Shown: one piece after another, positions 33,381-45,345 of the stretch | How positions within the stretch are numbered: the first letter of the stretch is position 1 | Layout of the letters: each line of letters opens with the position of its first letter | Assembly: GCA_002749535.1 (NCBI GenBank) | Contig: MZZL01000409.1 | Span: forward strand, 271,865-335,864 | Direction: 5' to 3' | Length of the DNA: 64,000 nucleotides | Source of the DNA: Apophysomyces variabilis | Taxonomy: Eukaryota; Mucoromycota; Mucoromycetes; Mucorales; Mucoraceae | Notes under the pieces: model-generated | The model's database searches: none | Told to the model about the DNA's origin: nothing | What the model saw: the letters and a program-made list of their open reading frames with translations, nothing else | Position numbers and translations under genes: made by a program

Positions 33381-34727
33381 ATGAAGCAACCAGTATGGCT
33401 TGATTGCGATCCTGGTAATTCAGTGCTATAGGTGTAATGACTTCCACTCACATTAATTGCTGTAGGTCAAGACGATGCATTTGCTATTGTTTTGGCAGGT
33501 AACGTTGCGCGGCACATTCGTCGACATGGAAAATGAAGTCTTGTATTTTTTGGAACGCGGAAGGGTATAACACTAAATTGGAGCTTTTGGGTGTATCGAC
33601 GGTACTGCATGCTTTTATCTATGCAAATACCGACAATAAATGTTTGGGTTAATTAGACTTATGGGAATCAATCCTACGACAAGACATTGCGAAATGCAGC
33701 CTCGATGGTCAAAGCTGCAGGTCTAAATCAAATCAAGATTGTACCTGGGCAGAACAAGGTATGTTTCATGTTAAGCTTTGGATACTTAAATACAGATGCT
33801 TTAGCCTATCATACGACAACCGTTGGCTGCCTCCGAGGTTCTTGGTGAACCTGCATGGGAAGCAGAGTTTGACATACCATTCTTTGATCCTGAATATGTC
33901 TTAGCGGATACGAAGGCCGTAAATATCCTAGCCGAGACCCTTCTTAAATCGCAACAACGACTGGTTTTAATAGCTACAGGTCCATTAACGACTTATGGTC
34001 TTTTGCTAACCTTGTATCCGGAGATCAAAACCAACATTGAAAGGATCGTATTTATGGGTGGAGCCTTGGGGAAGGGAAATTGGACATCCGCAGCAGAATT
34101 TAACGTCCTCGTAAGCGTTTTCATTCCTCGATTATAACCGTGTACTAAAAGAGTATACCCCTGTTTTCTCTGTTTTCTACTCAAATAGTCTGACCCAGAG
34201 GCTGCCAAGATCGTTATTGATTCGGGTGTGCCGGTGTATATGGTGCCTCTGGAAATTGCTCGTGGAGCGATTGTGACCTCAGACATCGTTTCTAAACTTG
34301 AGGATAGGTTAGCCAATTCCAGATTTTGTCAATTGATAAAAGCCTTGTTGTTGTCGTTCGGACAAAAGACGCCAGAGCTCACACATGGTCGTGAAAAAGG
34401 AATATTACTTCACGATCCTTGTGCTGTTGCTTATGAGATAATGCCTGAGAACTTTTCGCTCAAGCCAATGCATGTTGAAGTAATAACGAATGATGGGCCC
34501 ACATTAGGGCAAACGGTAAGGGATAAAGAAGACATAGACTGCATATAGTACTTACCGGTCCTCCCCTTTCTAAGGTTTGTGAGATCAATAACAATCCGTC
34601 TGACTCCAATGTCCACGTAGCAGTGGATATGAACGGAGAAAGGTTTTTTGATATTATGCTTGACGCCTTGGCAGAAGCCAATGAGCATTCGCCGATGAAC
34701 CAATGTCAAGACACTATAGTTCAATAA
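33381..34727 (+). CDS. URH1: Inosine/uridine-preferring nucleoside hydrolase (uridine nucleosidase-like)
   Basis: Hydrolyses the N-glycosidic bond of ribonucleosides for pyrimidine/purine salvage; cytosolic. Exons: 33381-33414, 33466-33498, 33564-33601, 33657-33758, 33805-34110, 34189-34515, 34575-34727; 330 aa, close to yeast Urh1 length. The calcium-binding N-terminal motif is WLDCDPGQDDA (usual form DTDPGxDDA, with Asp kept at the key places), spread over the first two exons. Other family parts: LLGVSTTYGNQSYDKTLRNA, VLIATGPLTTYGLLL, IERIVFMGGALGKGNWT, EFNVLSDPEAAKIVI, LHDPCAVAYEIMP (His-Asp of the active site). The acceptor of exon 3 (GGAAG) is weak, so the exact start of GYNTKLELLG is uncertain. 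The upstream 150 bp has several ATTGG/CCAAT-type elements. Confidence 0.92.
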
Positions 34728-37700
34728 ATTAATATTAGCTAACCTTGGGTCAAGATAACTGGGTCGGAATGATTCGTGAGCATCTGTGTTACTCATTGTC
34801 CCGAACTGGTTTTGTTTCGTTTCTACCTGCAATAACAACACTGGCGCAATAATCAACTCTTTCTTAGCTGCCATATTTGGCACGTAAGAAGTGTTAGATG
34901 GCTTGGAATACTTTGGTTGTATAACATTTAGTCCGTATCTACCCGCACACATCTAATGGAAGAGCTGTTGTGGAATCATCTAAATGATCCAATTTTGCTA
35001 TGGATAAGATGATTGATGATCAATTTAAAAAAGAGAGCGGAAGTTTGCTCTATTGGCGGGAGTATTTTTCCCACACTACTGGTTTCCCACATCTGGAAAT
35101 GATCTTCAGTAACGCAATCATAGCATAGGCGACTGGTCGAGTAAGGTTATCCTAGGAAAAGGCATCTCTCTTTTGTAGTCTCAAGGTCTGTAATCGGGAT
35201 ATTACACAACGGGGCCTCTCTTTCTTACCGGATCGGTCAAACTCATCCTGCGTCGTTCTTAATACATAAGCGGGACGTACCATTTCGAAACTGTATTTTA
35301 AGGAAATAACATGCTTCACCCAAGAAACTGCTTGGACCGAACCATTTTCCATTTCAAAGCCATTGACCTCGGAAGACGTCCGATGATTACTAAAATGGAA
35401 TTGGCTAATCAACCTATTTTTGGACGATAAAAGCTTACAATCGCACAGTTTCGTTTAGCAATAAAGATGATCATAGCTTATGAATCAGTTTATTAACATA
35501 GCAAACCTACCTAACTATTCAGATATACAGGTCGCGGTATCTCGGATGACATAAGATATATGTGGGTAATTGTATTGCTTTAGTGTTACACAGGCTGTTC
35601 ATTTGCTACGCATTTTACGGTGTGCATCTTACTATTGGATCGAATCCATCTTTGTATTTTAATAAGAAGAGCTGCGCTTCACCGCCTGAAAGTATTTGGC
35701 AAGGAAAATAAAAGAGAAAAAAAGGCTCTGTCGTGGTTCTCCGTTACATTCAACTGCCGATCGCGTTGACACAGAAACGGAGCGCTTTTATCGCTTAGAC
35801 AATATATTTAGATGGTAGCATTAGATTATTGATGGGGTAGCACTGCATTAGATACCTTTGCACAAGTTTAATTGCTGGCCTAGGATCGTAGAATACTCGG
35901 GTTTTCGGGCTGCGGGACATTCTCGATATATTGGAGTTTTTGGTGATACATAGTAACAAGCCACTAATTGCTGTAGCTAGACTTCCACATCATTTTGTTC
36001 GGTCAATTAACGGAATAGGCACTATGTACTACGTTCGCAATTTTTTGTGATTGGCCGTCGCGTAAATAGGTACGGTAAGGTTTACTCAGGGCAAGTAAAC
36101 CTTCCCTCAACTTTTTACGAAATAATGTCCCATTCATGGTTATCTGTGATAAAAAAATATAAATTTTCTTTAACTTGGGATCAGTGTCATAGTAGTGTGA
36201 CGATACTTCTCCAATGATCGTATCACATACGCCCGCGCAATAATTGTCCTTTAGACTAATTGTTTGAATGAGTAAATACTCTATTTTCCATTTGTTAATT
36301 GAATGTGCGATTGAGAGCCTTTTCAATGATTTGCTCATAATGAAACACCATGTTTCCATGGGATCTGCAGCTGCTTTTAAAGTGGACGACAGTAATGACG
36401 ACTAGAGGTCTGCTGGTAGGCGACAATCAATGCTCAAAGAAGATGTTACGAGCATATTGAATGCTTTGGTCCTAACGACCAGTTTGTGTCCTCACCGGCA
36501 TTCATTGTTGCGGGCCACATGTCCTCATGATTAACAATCATGCTTATTGGAGGAGATAGACTAGCTGTTTGAGAGGATCATACTCATCATGAAATTGATT
36601 TTCGAAGCCTGTGGTATTACTTGTATAGATCATGCAATCTAAGCTGTGTTACCATGTACTACACGTGGCTTTTTCTGCGGACGACTCACTGTCAGATGGT
36701 TCATATTGCTGGATTTGGACGGTTATGAATTTTCCAAGAGATCAAACTATCACCATCGCGACGGCGAGAAGGAGAAAAAAAACCAATTACCGTCTATACC
36801 AAGGACCTTGTCATATTCGACGTAGCCTATTTGGATCCGTCGACCAGCTCTACGCTAGTGGCGGAAAGTGTGGATGCACGCCATGGACGAGATTTTCCGT
36901 CCGTAAGTTCCATCTCTATGGATACTTGGGTGTTTCTTCCTCGACAATGGCCAACATGATATTACTGATTGGATTTTTGTGCAAAAAGATTTAAATAAAA
37001 GGAGATATCTCGAGCAACTAGTACGTTATTTCTCTGTGTGTGTATCAGCAATGTTACCACATCGTTCTGCAAATTGTCAATCTTAACGTTAAGCTTATCC
37101 TAAGATTTCAAGTCTCTTTTGGTTTCATAGATGGCTAGAGAAGTGATCTTAGGGCTGAATAAACCTGAACCAAATTCTTAAGGCGAGCATAGTGTTTGTA
37201 ACCTTGGGTTAGGGAAATCATATCCTGTGACAAAGATCTTCCGAATAGGCGACAATTGGAATCCCAGATCATGCAATGATTTTCGGAAAAAGTACAAGCA
37301 ACACTTGCGAGAGTGTCATGTTCAGTTTCGCATGGAAAGGGAACCACTTCCTGGAAAGAAATTTTATTTCACGTAAAGACTTCCACAGGACTACAAAAGT
37401 ATTATTGTGAAAAACAAACATATCCATACAATAGGCAACCCAACTTAGTCATTATCCGTCCATAAACAAACAGTTGTATTCCCCCCACACATTAAAGAAA
37501 AAAGAGTTTTTGTTTTGGTGTATGAGTACACAAACGAAAGAAAGAAGGTTCAATCCGTAGTGCGAGGGGGAAAAAAAGACCAGCGTAGGACTGCTTCGAG
37601 GATTTTCCCAACCAATGACATGCATTGCTATGGTTTACATTCTGTTTTTTTTTTTCTTTCCCTTTGGTTAAAAAAAACCCTTATTGTAAATCAGACATAC

Positions 37701-38574
37701 TCGTGGTAAATTTTTCTTGGAAAGTTCGATTTATTTATCCAAGAAAAAAAAGAACAATCTCATTGATGGTTATGAATTCTTTTGATTTTTGCTGTTCTGC
37801 GCGTGCAAAAAGAGATATTAAAACTCAGAGTAGTGAATGACAAAAGGGAAAAAGGAAGGAGTCATACGATCAGAGAAAGAAAAAAAAAAGTTGAGCAACC
37901 TGTAGGTGGGACAAAGCGGATAGCAACCCATCTTTTCCGATGAAGTCTTCCGAAAAGCTAATCGGGAAATCCTTTTCAACCAGGATAGCGTGGAAGAAGA
38001 AAAAAAAATTAAGTCTGTCAAACGGCAGAAAGGACATTCTTTTTGGGTAATCAGCCATTTGCATAGAAAGGTTACATGTTTCTGTTCTGCGAATCAGAAA
38101 ATGGGATTTCTTTTTATCATATTCTTATAATCACTATAAACAGTGTGAGTTTTTTTAGTTTTTTTGTAATAGTTAACTTCGTGAGAATAAAGTGATGGAG
38201 TCTGATAGATGATTTATTTGATACCGAGGAAAATATTATAATAGGTCACATATTTAAAAGGCAAACAAAAGTAATTTTTTTATTTTGAATAGTTACACAA
38301 CTCGTGCCAAATGCATGGATCAATTTCGAGAAATACGAGCTGAGGTTTATTGAAAAGGACACTAAAAAGTGATTTCAAACAAGAAGAAGGAAAATAAGGT
38401 TCAGGTTGAATGCAGCTAACATGGGAATAACCATGAAAAGAAAAGGGAAAAAGAAAGATGGATACGCCACATAAACCTAATGAACAATGGAAAATGCGGT
38501 CATTCAAATCTACGGGATTTCCAGAAAAAACCAAAAGAATACCAAACGTGATACAAAGAAAAACCTTTTTTTTT
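34728..38574. other. Gene-poor 3.8-kb stretch
   Basis: No convincing gene. Candidates considered: a minus-strand frame at 35152-35412 (GSVQAVSWVKHVISLKYSFE, MVRPAYVLRTTQDEFDRS) with a strong GTAAGA donor and a possible 41-nt intron, which would give a small protein with no ATG near its start; a 118-codon ATG-started minus frame at 36003-36359 (KDNYCAGVCDTIIGEVSSHY) without recognised family; and protein-like scraps at 36760-36910. The region 37.4-38.3 kb is rich in A and T runs. Element debris or small unknown genes are possible. Confidence 0.4.
36003..36359 (-). CDS. Hypothetical ORF, 118 aa
   Basis: Starts with ATG (METWCFIMSKSLKRLSIAHS) and runs to a stop at 36003. The central part (ISLKDNYCAGVCDTIIGEVS, SHYYDTDPKLKKIYIFLSQ) looks protein-like and the end is basic. 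No signal peptide, membrane helix or motif is recognised. It lies alone in gene-poor DNA. It may be the remnant of a Mucorales transposon-associated ORF or chance. Confidence 0.22.
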   Translation of the reverse strand: METWCFIMSKSLKRLSIAHSINKWKIEYLLIQTISLKDNYCAGVCDTIIGEVSSHYYDTDPKLKKIYIFLSQITMNGTLFRKKLREGLLALSKPYRTYLRDGQSQKIANVVHSAYSVN

Positions 38575-39120
38575 TCATGTGAGGGATTTGGGAGGTCGCA
38601 GTACATGATCGATTTTATAGGCGATCCCGTTAATGGCTTGGATAGGATGGGTTGTATCAACAATAGCATCCTTATTAAGTACCGTTTGACGACTAAAGAA
38701 GTGATGTTTGACTTGAATCGTTTCACCATCAAGCATGGTTTCCAGTTGTTGTGAATGTTGCAGGTTATTTGGTTCGATTTTCCCAGACGGCACAATATGG
38801 TTACGCAAGAATTCATCAAGATGGGCTTTCATTTCAGCATTCATGCCATGTCGAAATGCAGCATTGACAGGACAAAACACAGTAAAAGGTTTGTCTGGTT
38901 CAGTATTATTGAAAAGACTGAGTATATCGTCGACTTGTGTAAGGACATCCATAAAGGTCGCTAACGAAGGTTCTGGAGCTAGTTTGTCAAACAAGGTCTG
39001 GCTCACTTCCGAGGATCTGTAATCGGGTGCATAGGGTTCATATAGAAGGTGTGGTTCATCATTTTTCATGGCAATCGTGGTCGATAATAAGAGTAAGACG
39101 AGGAAATAATGCATGTGCAT
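38575..39120 (-). CDS. Secreted fasciclin (FAS1) domain protein
   Basis: FAS1 domains mediate adhesion at cell surfaces. 181 aa, single exon. The start chosen is MHMHYFLVLLLLSTTIAM at 39120, a clear signal peptide; the longer frame upstream runs through an A/T homopolymer and is leader. One FAS1 domain covers about 45-178: TFMDVLTQVDDILSLFNNT, then the H1-like box KPFTVFCPVNAAFRHGM, LDEFLRNHIVPSGKI, and the H2-like end NGIAYKIDHVLRP. The protein stops right after the domain with no GPI signal or membrane helix, so it is probably secreted or held by the wall. It shares a 547-bp divergent promoter region with STE12. Confidence 0.9.
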   Translation of the reverse strand: MHMHYFLVLLLLSTTIAMKNDEPHLLYEPYAPDYRSSEVSQTLFDKLAPEPSLATFMDVLTQVDDILSLFNNTEPDKPFTVFCPVNAAFRHGMNAEMKAHLDEFLRNHIVPSGKIEPNNLQHSQQLETMLDGETIQVKHHFFSRQTVLNKDAIVDTTHPIQAINGIAYKIDHVLRPPKSLT

Positions 39121-39667
39121 ATCTCTTTCTTCAGTGTGGCAATATAGTGTTTTACAATAGGGTAAAAAAAAAAAAAAAAAAAGGAAGAGGAATGGTGTGC
39201 CAGGCAAGAAAAAAAAACTTCCCAAATTTGGTTTGGCGACGTCATTTAGGAAAAGATGCGACACTCTGCTAAAGCGTAAATTGGTTACACAAGGGAAAGG
39301 GGGTTGTTTGAGGTGAATAAACAAAGCCCGATGACTCTGCTATCAAAACGCTACAGTAGCCTGTATAAAAAAAGTTTATGTCCTCATATAAAGGGCAAAG
39401 CGCTCTCTCCTTCCTCTTTTCTTTCACCCCCCCAAAAAAGAATCTCCAGAATTAACTCTCTTGATTATCCCGCCCTTGAGCTATTCTTTGCCAAGTAAAG
39501 CCCTTAAGTAAGTAATGAAACGCATGATACATAAGATGGTTTTCTCATGCTACATATAAAAATACCATATTCTAACTCACCCACTTTTTTCTTGCTACTC
39601 TTCCTCTTCTTCTTCATTATCTTTTTTTTTTTGTTTTTGTTACCATAGCTATTTCTCCATTTTGCCC
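39121..39667. promoter_or_regulatory. Divergent promoter region between FAS1 gene and STE12
   Basis: 547 bp between two divergent starts. It contains a long homopolymeric A tract (39163-39182) just upstream of the FAS1 start and a pyrimidine tract (about 39590-39660, tcttcctcttcttcttc and T runs) just upstream of the STE12 ATG. Both are nucleosome-disfavouring and common in fungal promoters. No specific factor site is claimed. Confidence 0.5.
39163..39182. repeat. Poly(dA) homopolymer
   Basis: About 20 consecutive A residues on the plus strand, roughly 45 nt upstream of the FAS1 start codon (minus strand). Confidence 0.9.
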
Positions 39668-41737
39668 ATGACAACCACGGTTCGGGATCCATTGCCTTTT
39701 CCCACTGAGGACGATGTCGACTTGCGCTTGGAACAAATCAATCAGCTCAAGTGTTTTTTCGCCACAGCACCAGATAGCTGGCCTACAGAGGAAGACCAAC
39801 CTATCAAACGATTTCAACTACCGAACAATGAATACGTCTCATGCGTTCGGTGGAACGATGGCTTTTTCATCTCAGGAACAGATATTGTACGATCACTCGT
39901 CTATCGATTCCACGCATTTGGACGGCCCGTGCGAAATATGAAAAAGTTTGAGGAAGGTATCTTTAGTGACCTGCGTAACCTCAAACCCGGCGCCGATGCC
40001 GTCTTGGAAGAACCCAAATCCAGTTTCCTCGACCTGCTCTACAAACACAACTGCATTCGAACACAAAAAAAACAAAAAGTTTTCAATTGGTACGCCGTTC
40101 CACACGACCGCCTCTTTCTCGACGCCCTTGAACGAGATTTGAAACGTGAAAAACTCGGCATGGAACCCACTTCCTTTGCCGTGGCAAATCCTGCTATTTC
40201 CATTTCACTCGATACAACCCAAGCAATGTTTGACGAGTTCCGAAAGAATCTGTTACACGATCTCGAATTAGACGCCTGTCTCAACGGTGACCGAGTCCAG
40301 GGCAGCCAGCTCTCGGCCCGCGCGGCGTTATTTGACATGCCACCCTCCCCAACTACCTCTGACGGCGACCTTCCCCATCCTATTTCCACCTCATTCTCCG
40401 CCCCCCTCTTATCACCCTCATCTGGCGACTGGTCTGAAACAAAATACACCTCATCTTCTTCGCATGATGGAAAGCTGGGTTCTCAACGTTCACACCAAGC
40501 TTCCGTCTCGCAAAAAGCATCCGCCGTCTTTGGTCATTTTTCCCTATTTGCGGGATCGTCTTCATACAAACAGCGCCGTCGTCGTACAATGAGCCATTCT
40601 ACCTCTTCCAGCACCTACAATTTAAACGACGCCCATCCAACCGATGCTCGCATGCGATCTCTGTGGTGGCCGTATGATCGAACATCCGCTTCCCGCGTAG
40701 ACGCTTTGGATGAAGCATCACGGGCTTATGCTTGTCCTCTCAGCTCCTGTGGGAAAGACTTTAAACGCCTTGAACACCTCAAACGTCATCTACGCACACA
40801 CACCATGGAACGTCCTTATCTATGTGGATTATGTGGAAAGCGCTTCTCTCGATCAGACAATTTGGCACAGCATAAAAAAACACACGAACGCCGTCAACGC
40901 CCACTCAACACCAGCTCCAGCAGCGACAAGGGCGACAAGAACGATGGGGATAGCAGCAACAGTAACAGTGGCAACACAGCGATGCAAAAGACACACAACT
41001 ATCAAAAGAACAATAACAACAACAATAGCAGTTCCTATGGAAACGGCGATGCGTACTACTTTGGCAACAACACACTCACTAGTGCTTTTGAACACAACAC
41101 ATCGATGGACGCGGATGAATGGATGGGACCATATCCTTCGCTTTCTGCGTCAGCCTGTTCCTCCTCCTCCTCATCCTGTTCATCATCACCCATCCGTCCC
41201 ATTGCTCGGGATATTTCATTGAAGCAGGAAGATGAGGGAAATGCTTATTATGATGGACCACTTCACACCCAGGAGCCCGATCTAGCCACTTCTGGGCATT
41301 TCTATCCTGCTAACGAAGCATTGGCTGGACAACACGATTATCAGGAGATCCAGGAATGGCCCCTTGCGACCCGTCAAGATTGGGAACAGAGGATCGACTG
41401 GGAACAGTACTCGAATCCTTCTGATTTTTCTCCATACCAAGGTCCGGTGGATGATGGTTATGCTAACGAGGTCTATGGCGGGGTTCACCATCCTTACGAA
41501 CCTTTGGCGTATACGCAAGAACAACAAGAGCAACAACAACAGCAACAGCAACAGAACTCACTCACTGGCGTTTACCTCCCCCATTCCTTGCCATCCATGA
41601 CGTCTACCGGCTACCCTCTTTCTTCGGACGGTCCCACCATGCCTCCTCTGGGAATGCTTACGTCGACCTACTCCTACTCGTCCTATGGCTCCGAAAGTCC
41701 TACCATGAAGCCTACCGACGCACTCATTCATTACTGA
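39668..41737 (+). CDS. STE12: Ste12-family transcription factor (STE homeodomain plus two C2H2 fingers)
   Basis: Nuclear factor acting below MAP kinase cascades for mating, invasive growth and wall stress. Single exon, 689 aa, start MTTTVRDPLPFPTEDD at 39668. The STE domain at about 20-165 is highly conserved: QLKCFFATAPDSW, VRWNDGFFISGTDIVRSLVY, RFHAFGRPVRNMKKFEEGIF, SDLRNLKPGADAVLEEP, HNCIRTQKKQKVFNWYAVPH, DRLFLDALERDLKREKLG. Two C2H2 fingers lie at about 353-408 (YACPLSSCGKDFKRLEHLKR, then YLCGLCGKRFSRSDNLAQHK), the arrangement of non-Saccharomycotina fungi. The C-terminal third is low-complexity with Asn, Ser and Gln runs (EQQEQQQQQQQQN), a likely activation domain. The gene diverges from the FAS1 gene. 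Confidence 0.97.
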   Translation: MTTTVRDPLPFPTEDDVDLRLEQINQLKCFFATAPDSWPTEEDQPIKRFQLPNNEYVSCVRWNDGFFISGTDIVRSLVYRFHAFGRPVRNMKKFEEGIFSDLRNLKPGADAVLEEPKSSFLDLLYKHNCIRTQKKQKVFNWYAVPHDRLFLDALERDLKREKLGMEPTSFAVANPAISISLDTTQAMFDEFRKNLLHDLELDACLNGDRVQGSQLSARAALFDMPPSPTTSDGDLPHPISTSFSAPLLSPSSGDWSETKYTSSSSHDGKLGSQRSHQASVSQKASAVFGHFSLFAGSSSYKQRRRRTMSHSTSSSTYNLNDAHPTDARMRSLWWPYDRTSASRVDALDEASRAYACPLSSCGKDFKRLEHLKRHLRTHTMERPYLCGLCGKRFSRSDNLAQHKKTHERRQRPLNTSSSSDKGDKNDGDSSNSNSGNTAMQKTHNYQKNNNNNNSSSYGNGDAYYFGNNTLTSAFEHNTSMDADEWMGPYPSLSASACSSSSSSCSSSPIRPIARDISLKQEDEGNAYYDGPLHTQEPDLATSGHFYPANEALAGQHDYQEIQEWPLATRQDWEQRIDWEQYSNPSDFSPYQGPVDDGYANEVYGGVHHPYEPLAYTQEQQEQQQQQQQQNSLTGVYLPHSLPSMTSTGYPLSSDGPTMPPLGMLTSTYSYSSYGSESPTMKPTDALIHY

Positions 41738-43829
41738 TGCATGATAAGGCCCTTTTTCATGTACAAACTTTTATTTCTTTCTCTCATACAAAATTGTATT
41801 GTTATGTAGTTTCTTTATTTGTTTAGCATTTTTCTCATCATTTTTATCATCGGGATCGGCAGCAACAAATTGTTAGCATGAGTTATCGGTCTTTTCTCTT
41901 TCTTTTTTTATCATCATTGTTATATTTTATTCCATTCACATGTGTATATTTCATCTACATGTGTATATATCCTTCTCATTGCATTCATTTTTACTTGCTG
42001 CGCTTTCCCTCATTTTATCCAAAATATACCTTATCCCCATTTTCCCGAGAAGACTATCTTGGTTTACAGTTGCAGATCATGTGAATGTCACCTAAAATGG
42101 ACTAAGCTTTGTTAATGCAGCGATCTTCCGATGCAAAGTAAGGTTAGATCAATGACAACGTGGTAAGCGTTCTCCCCATCCAATCTGGCAGATGATCTTC
42201 GAAAAGAAATACCTCATTCGTGTTTCACCCGGGATCATGGAATGTTCCTATTTCCTTCTTTATTGTAAAGTAATCTAAGAAAAAATGGACCTTCATCTTT
42301 CAAATCTAACCTATCTCCCTATTGCTTTATTTTCTGTACTTATATCCCCGGAAATTACAATAGATGAATCGGTATATAGAATGCATATTTTCCGTCCTTT
42401 TGCTTACCGTGAGGGAAGGGGGGGGGAGAGAGAGAGAAGGGAGAAGGTCCATTTAGACCCTATGATCTAAAAGAAAAAGTTTAACGTAAAATATATACAA
42501 AAAAGAAAAAAGAAAGATCTTGGCGCCAATATTTGATGTTGGCAGACCAAGTCATGTGTGAATATTATTCAACCTCGTCATTACTAGGTCCTTAAACAGG
42601 ACTTTCTTAGTTTGGACTATACCCTTTTCTTGTTTTGCCATTCATGGAGCAAAAGAGTTCTTTCAGGTTAATCCTTGTATGACCTCACCCTACCGATCAC
42701 CTTGGCAAGTTCCCACGACGAGTAGTTAGAAAAATTAGGCTATCAGTCCAAAAGACCAAAAGAAACACGTTTCAGGTCTCTTTTTTCGGGGGGTCCAGAA
42801 AGGGGGGGAGAGGGATGATCAGTGATCGTCTAGGTAACACACATTGCTTCTAAAGAAGTGAAGCTTATTTTATTTCTAGGATATAGCGAAATGGTAGTAT
42901 CTATGGAAGGAAACAAATTATGGATGTTCTATAGGCAAGGACATGATTCTCAAAAGTAGATGGTTTAATTTATTTTTCCTTTTTGTTCTTTTGCCTCCGA
43001 AAATTTAAAGATCTACTACTTCATTTATTCATAGTCGTGTTTGTCGTGAATGGGTTGCCTTTCCATAACTTTATCTGCAAAGTCTTTCATGGGGCGAAGA
43101 AGGAAAAGAAACAAGATTAACTAGCTCAGGTTCGAATCAACGTCAAATATCGGTATCAGAGTTGGCGATGGCGGACATAGCTGCTACAAACAGCCAGCGA
43201 GGTAAACGTAAGATAGCCCAGTATCGCTTTGAATACTGTCCAAAGATCTTACAAAGCCCGCCATGTTTAGCTTACATACTGGCAATACTTCCCTCATGGA
43301 TTACTGTCCCCTGTTTCCCGAGGTGGAGAAATTACCGAATTGGATACTGTTCTCATGTCCAGCCTAATGAGTTTTTTTTTAACTTTTTTTTTTTACTTTT
43401 CTGTTGAAGAACCATCTTTCTTGAACTTCGGCTAAGGATTTCTTCCCAGTAGTAAACAGCCTAGCTTTTCAAAGAGATGGGTGTCACTGCTTGGAATAAA
43501 ACTTGGGTCGAATCAACAAAGGATTTACTCCATGAACAAATAAGGATACTGCTAATAGTTCATAGGCTACGCCGAGGGCGTCGACAATGCATGCATGTTT
43601 GCATATAATTCACGCTGACGACGACCTTAGATTGCCTATTTCCCTCATCTTCCTTCCTTTTCCAGGGGATGCTGTTCTTTTTCTTTTCTTTTCTTTTTTT
43701 TTTACAGTGTAAAATCGTTGACATCTTGCTTTTAAACCAAAACTTTGATTAACCATCAACTCATCATTTAGTAAAAGAAGAACTTTTTTACTGGTACACT
43801 TGTTTCCTATATCTTCAGCGCCACGGAAG
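41738..43829. other. Long non-coding stretch behind STE12
   Basis: About 2 kb with no supported gene. It contains the STE12 3' UTR, a purine tract with a G run (42411-42447, ggggggg followed by gagagaga), T/A homopolymers (43370-43395, 43680-43705), and near its end the decayed promoter of the kelch pseudogene, including an atgcatgcatg element at 43589-43599 also found before the intact gene. Confidence 0.5.
42411..42447. repeat. Purine-rich low-complexity tract with G run
   Basis: The interval is almost entirely G and A (gagggaagggggggggagagagagag...), a homopurine mirror-like tract of the kind that can form triplex or G-rich structures. No function is claimed. Confidence 0.6.
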
Positions 43830-45345
43830 AATCTATACCTATGGAGGCAGTGACTTTACAGGAACTGTAGCCAACGTCTAGCCTCCTTATCAATTCCCGA
43901 GAAGAAGCTGGCAAAGATGGAAGGATTCAAGCACTCTAATCCTGTGCGCGGCGGTCCTTTTGTCGGACATTCAAGCTTTTTTGCATATCGGAGATGTTCG
44001 TGGTGGCTGTGGTTTGCTATCTATCAAGTGTTACCATTTCGGGAACGCCACCTGGGCCACGGATCTTTGTCCGCTCTGAAAATGTTGCCCTGCCAGTACA
44101 AAGGACCTCCTTTGCAGCTAACCTGGGACCCGACCCGACGGAAAGACCAGACTTTTACGGAGGAAGGCCTGCAACGGTACTGCTGTGAATAACTTTTGGT
44201 CCTATGATCCACAGATACTGTCTATGGCCTTAAGATTTGTATGGCAAGAATGCTTCCGTACGTAGTAAAACTTTACTACAACCAGATCTAAGACTATTTC
44301 TGATTTTTCCGTTCGTACAAAATAGCACCGGGGTAATCATTGTCTTTCCCGGCACCGGAAGCAACCAGAATACGAACACTTCTGCAGTCAATATTACTTT
44401 AACCGAGATAAAAAAAATTATCAGGAGCCATCGTTTACAATACTAATCACGGAACATGGCAAGCGCGGGCGTTAGGGGATGGGGAATGGTACGGGCAAGG
44501 AGACGTCAAGCTAGACTATAGGACCGAATGTAAAGAGGATTTACGTCTTCAGATGTTACAATTTCTCAAGATAAGAAATAGACAGTATGTTTGTTTACGA
44601 TACTTATCAAAACTGCAGAAGGCAATCGGAAGCCAAAGTTTCTGAAAGACCTTGTATTCCTCGATATCCGATTCTTGGAACTAGACATCCCTCATTATGC
44701 GATAGGCAAGGGACCTTTTTGCCCGTTTTCTTGGGTACTAAGAATTAATGATCAGCAGCTTGTAATTACCTGTGGTACACTGTGAAAACGCAGCTGCTTA
44801 CTAGAACATTACGTGTAGAAGCTGCACTGTCTCCTGACGCAAGCGACATCAATGTCTTTGAAATACTAGGTGGATCGTTCCTATCACCAACTTTTCAATG
44901 AGTTGATGGCCATGAAATTCATTAGGTTGCCGGCATTGAAGACGACCTGAATCACATTTCTTCGAGAAAAAAGAAAGGCTATCATAGTCCTCATGATTCT
45001 GTTTCTCTTCCTTGGTGCTGCTGTTTGGAGGCTAGGATGGCTTAGCTCAGACCTAGATGCACTTCATGCTCCTGAACCTTTGGTCAGTGCTGTGCATAAC
45101 AGATTCCCACAGACCGTTTTTAACCGTGATTACAGGGGATATGCGAGCGGGAGGGACGACATCACCGATGACAACCTACGAGCGCAGTACCTATAAGAAC
45201 GGCTACAATTGATGGAATTAGTATTGCGGGACTATTACATTTATGATGATATATTTAGAGCTCTACAACAGATAATCAATAGCCACCAGCAACCTGTATT
45301 AGACACGGGAATATCTACGATGAATTCTCTTTTGGGATCGAGATA
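43830..45345 (+). pseudogene. Decayed tandem copy of the kelch multi-pass membrane protein gene
   Basis: Fragments in all three frames match the intact gene at 46606-49665 in the same order. RIYTYGGSDFTGTVANV matches KIYIYGGNDFSGVITDK, and LILCAAVLLSDIQAFLHIGD matches SLCVAVLLPDNQTFLHFGAD. VALPVQRTSFAANLGPDP matches ILPVQRNAFTANLGPDG, and LVFLDIRFLELDIPHYAIGK aligns with LYLLDINTWNWTKYTPAGR. LQLMELVLRDYYIYDDIFRA matches MQLMEVVLREYYLDITVFKK. Stops and frameshifts are frequent (for example right after GTVANV). The intron after MLPYVV is retained (gtacgtagtaaaac...tacaaaatag), so this is a DNA-level duplication, not a retrocopy. Compared with the parent, the second membrane helix and most of the second ectodomain are deleted (between about 44900 and 45080). 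Confidence 0.88.

Noticed and set aside
34431..34952. 173-codon minus-strand frame
   Set aside because: Mostly antisense to the last two exons of the nucleoside hydrolase. The part beyond 34740 has no family features.
39121..39324. Longer FAS1 protein starting at 39324
   Set aside because: The extension would pass through an A/T homopolymer (poly-Phe/Leu), lacks a natural ATG context, and would hide a clear signal peptide that begins at 39120.
40039..40449. 136-codon minus-strand frame inside STE12
   Set aside because: Antisense to conserved STE-domain and linker coding sequence; a compositional shadow.
43110..43140. tRNA-like B box (GGTTCGAATC)
   Set aside because: No A box or acceptor stem could be placed at the right distance upstream, and no cloverleaf forms; taken as chance.
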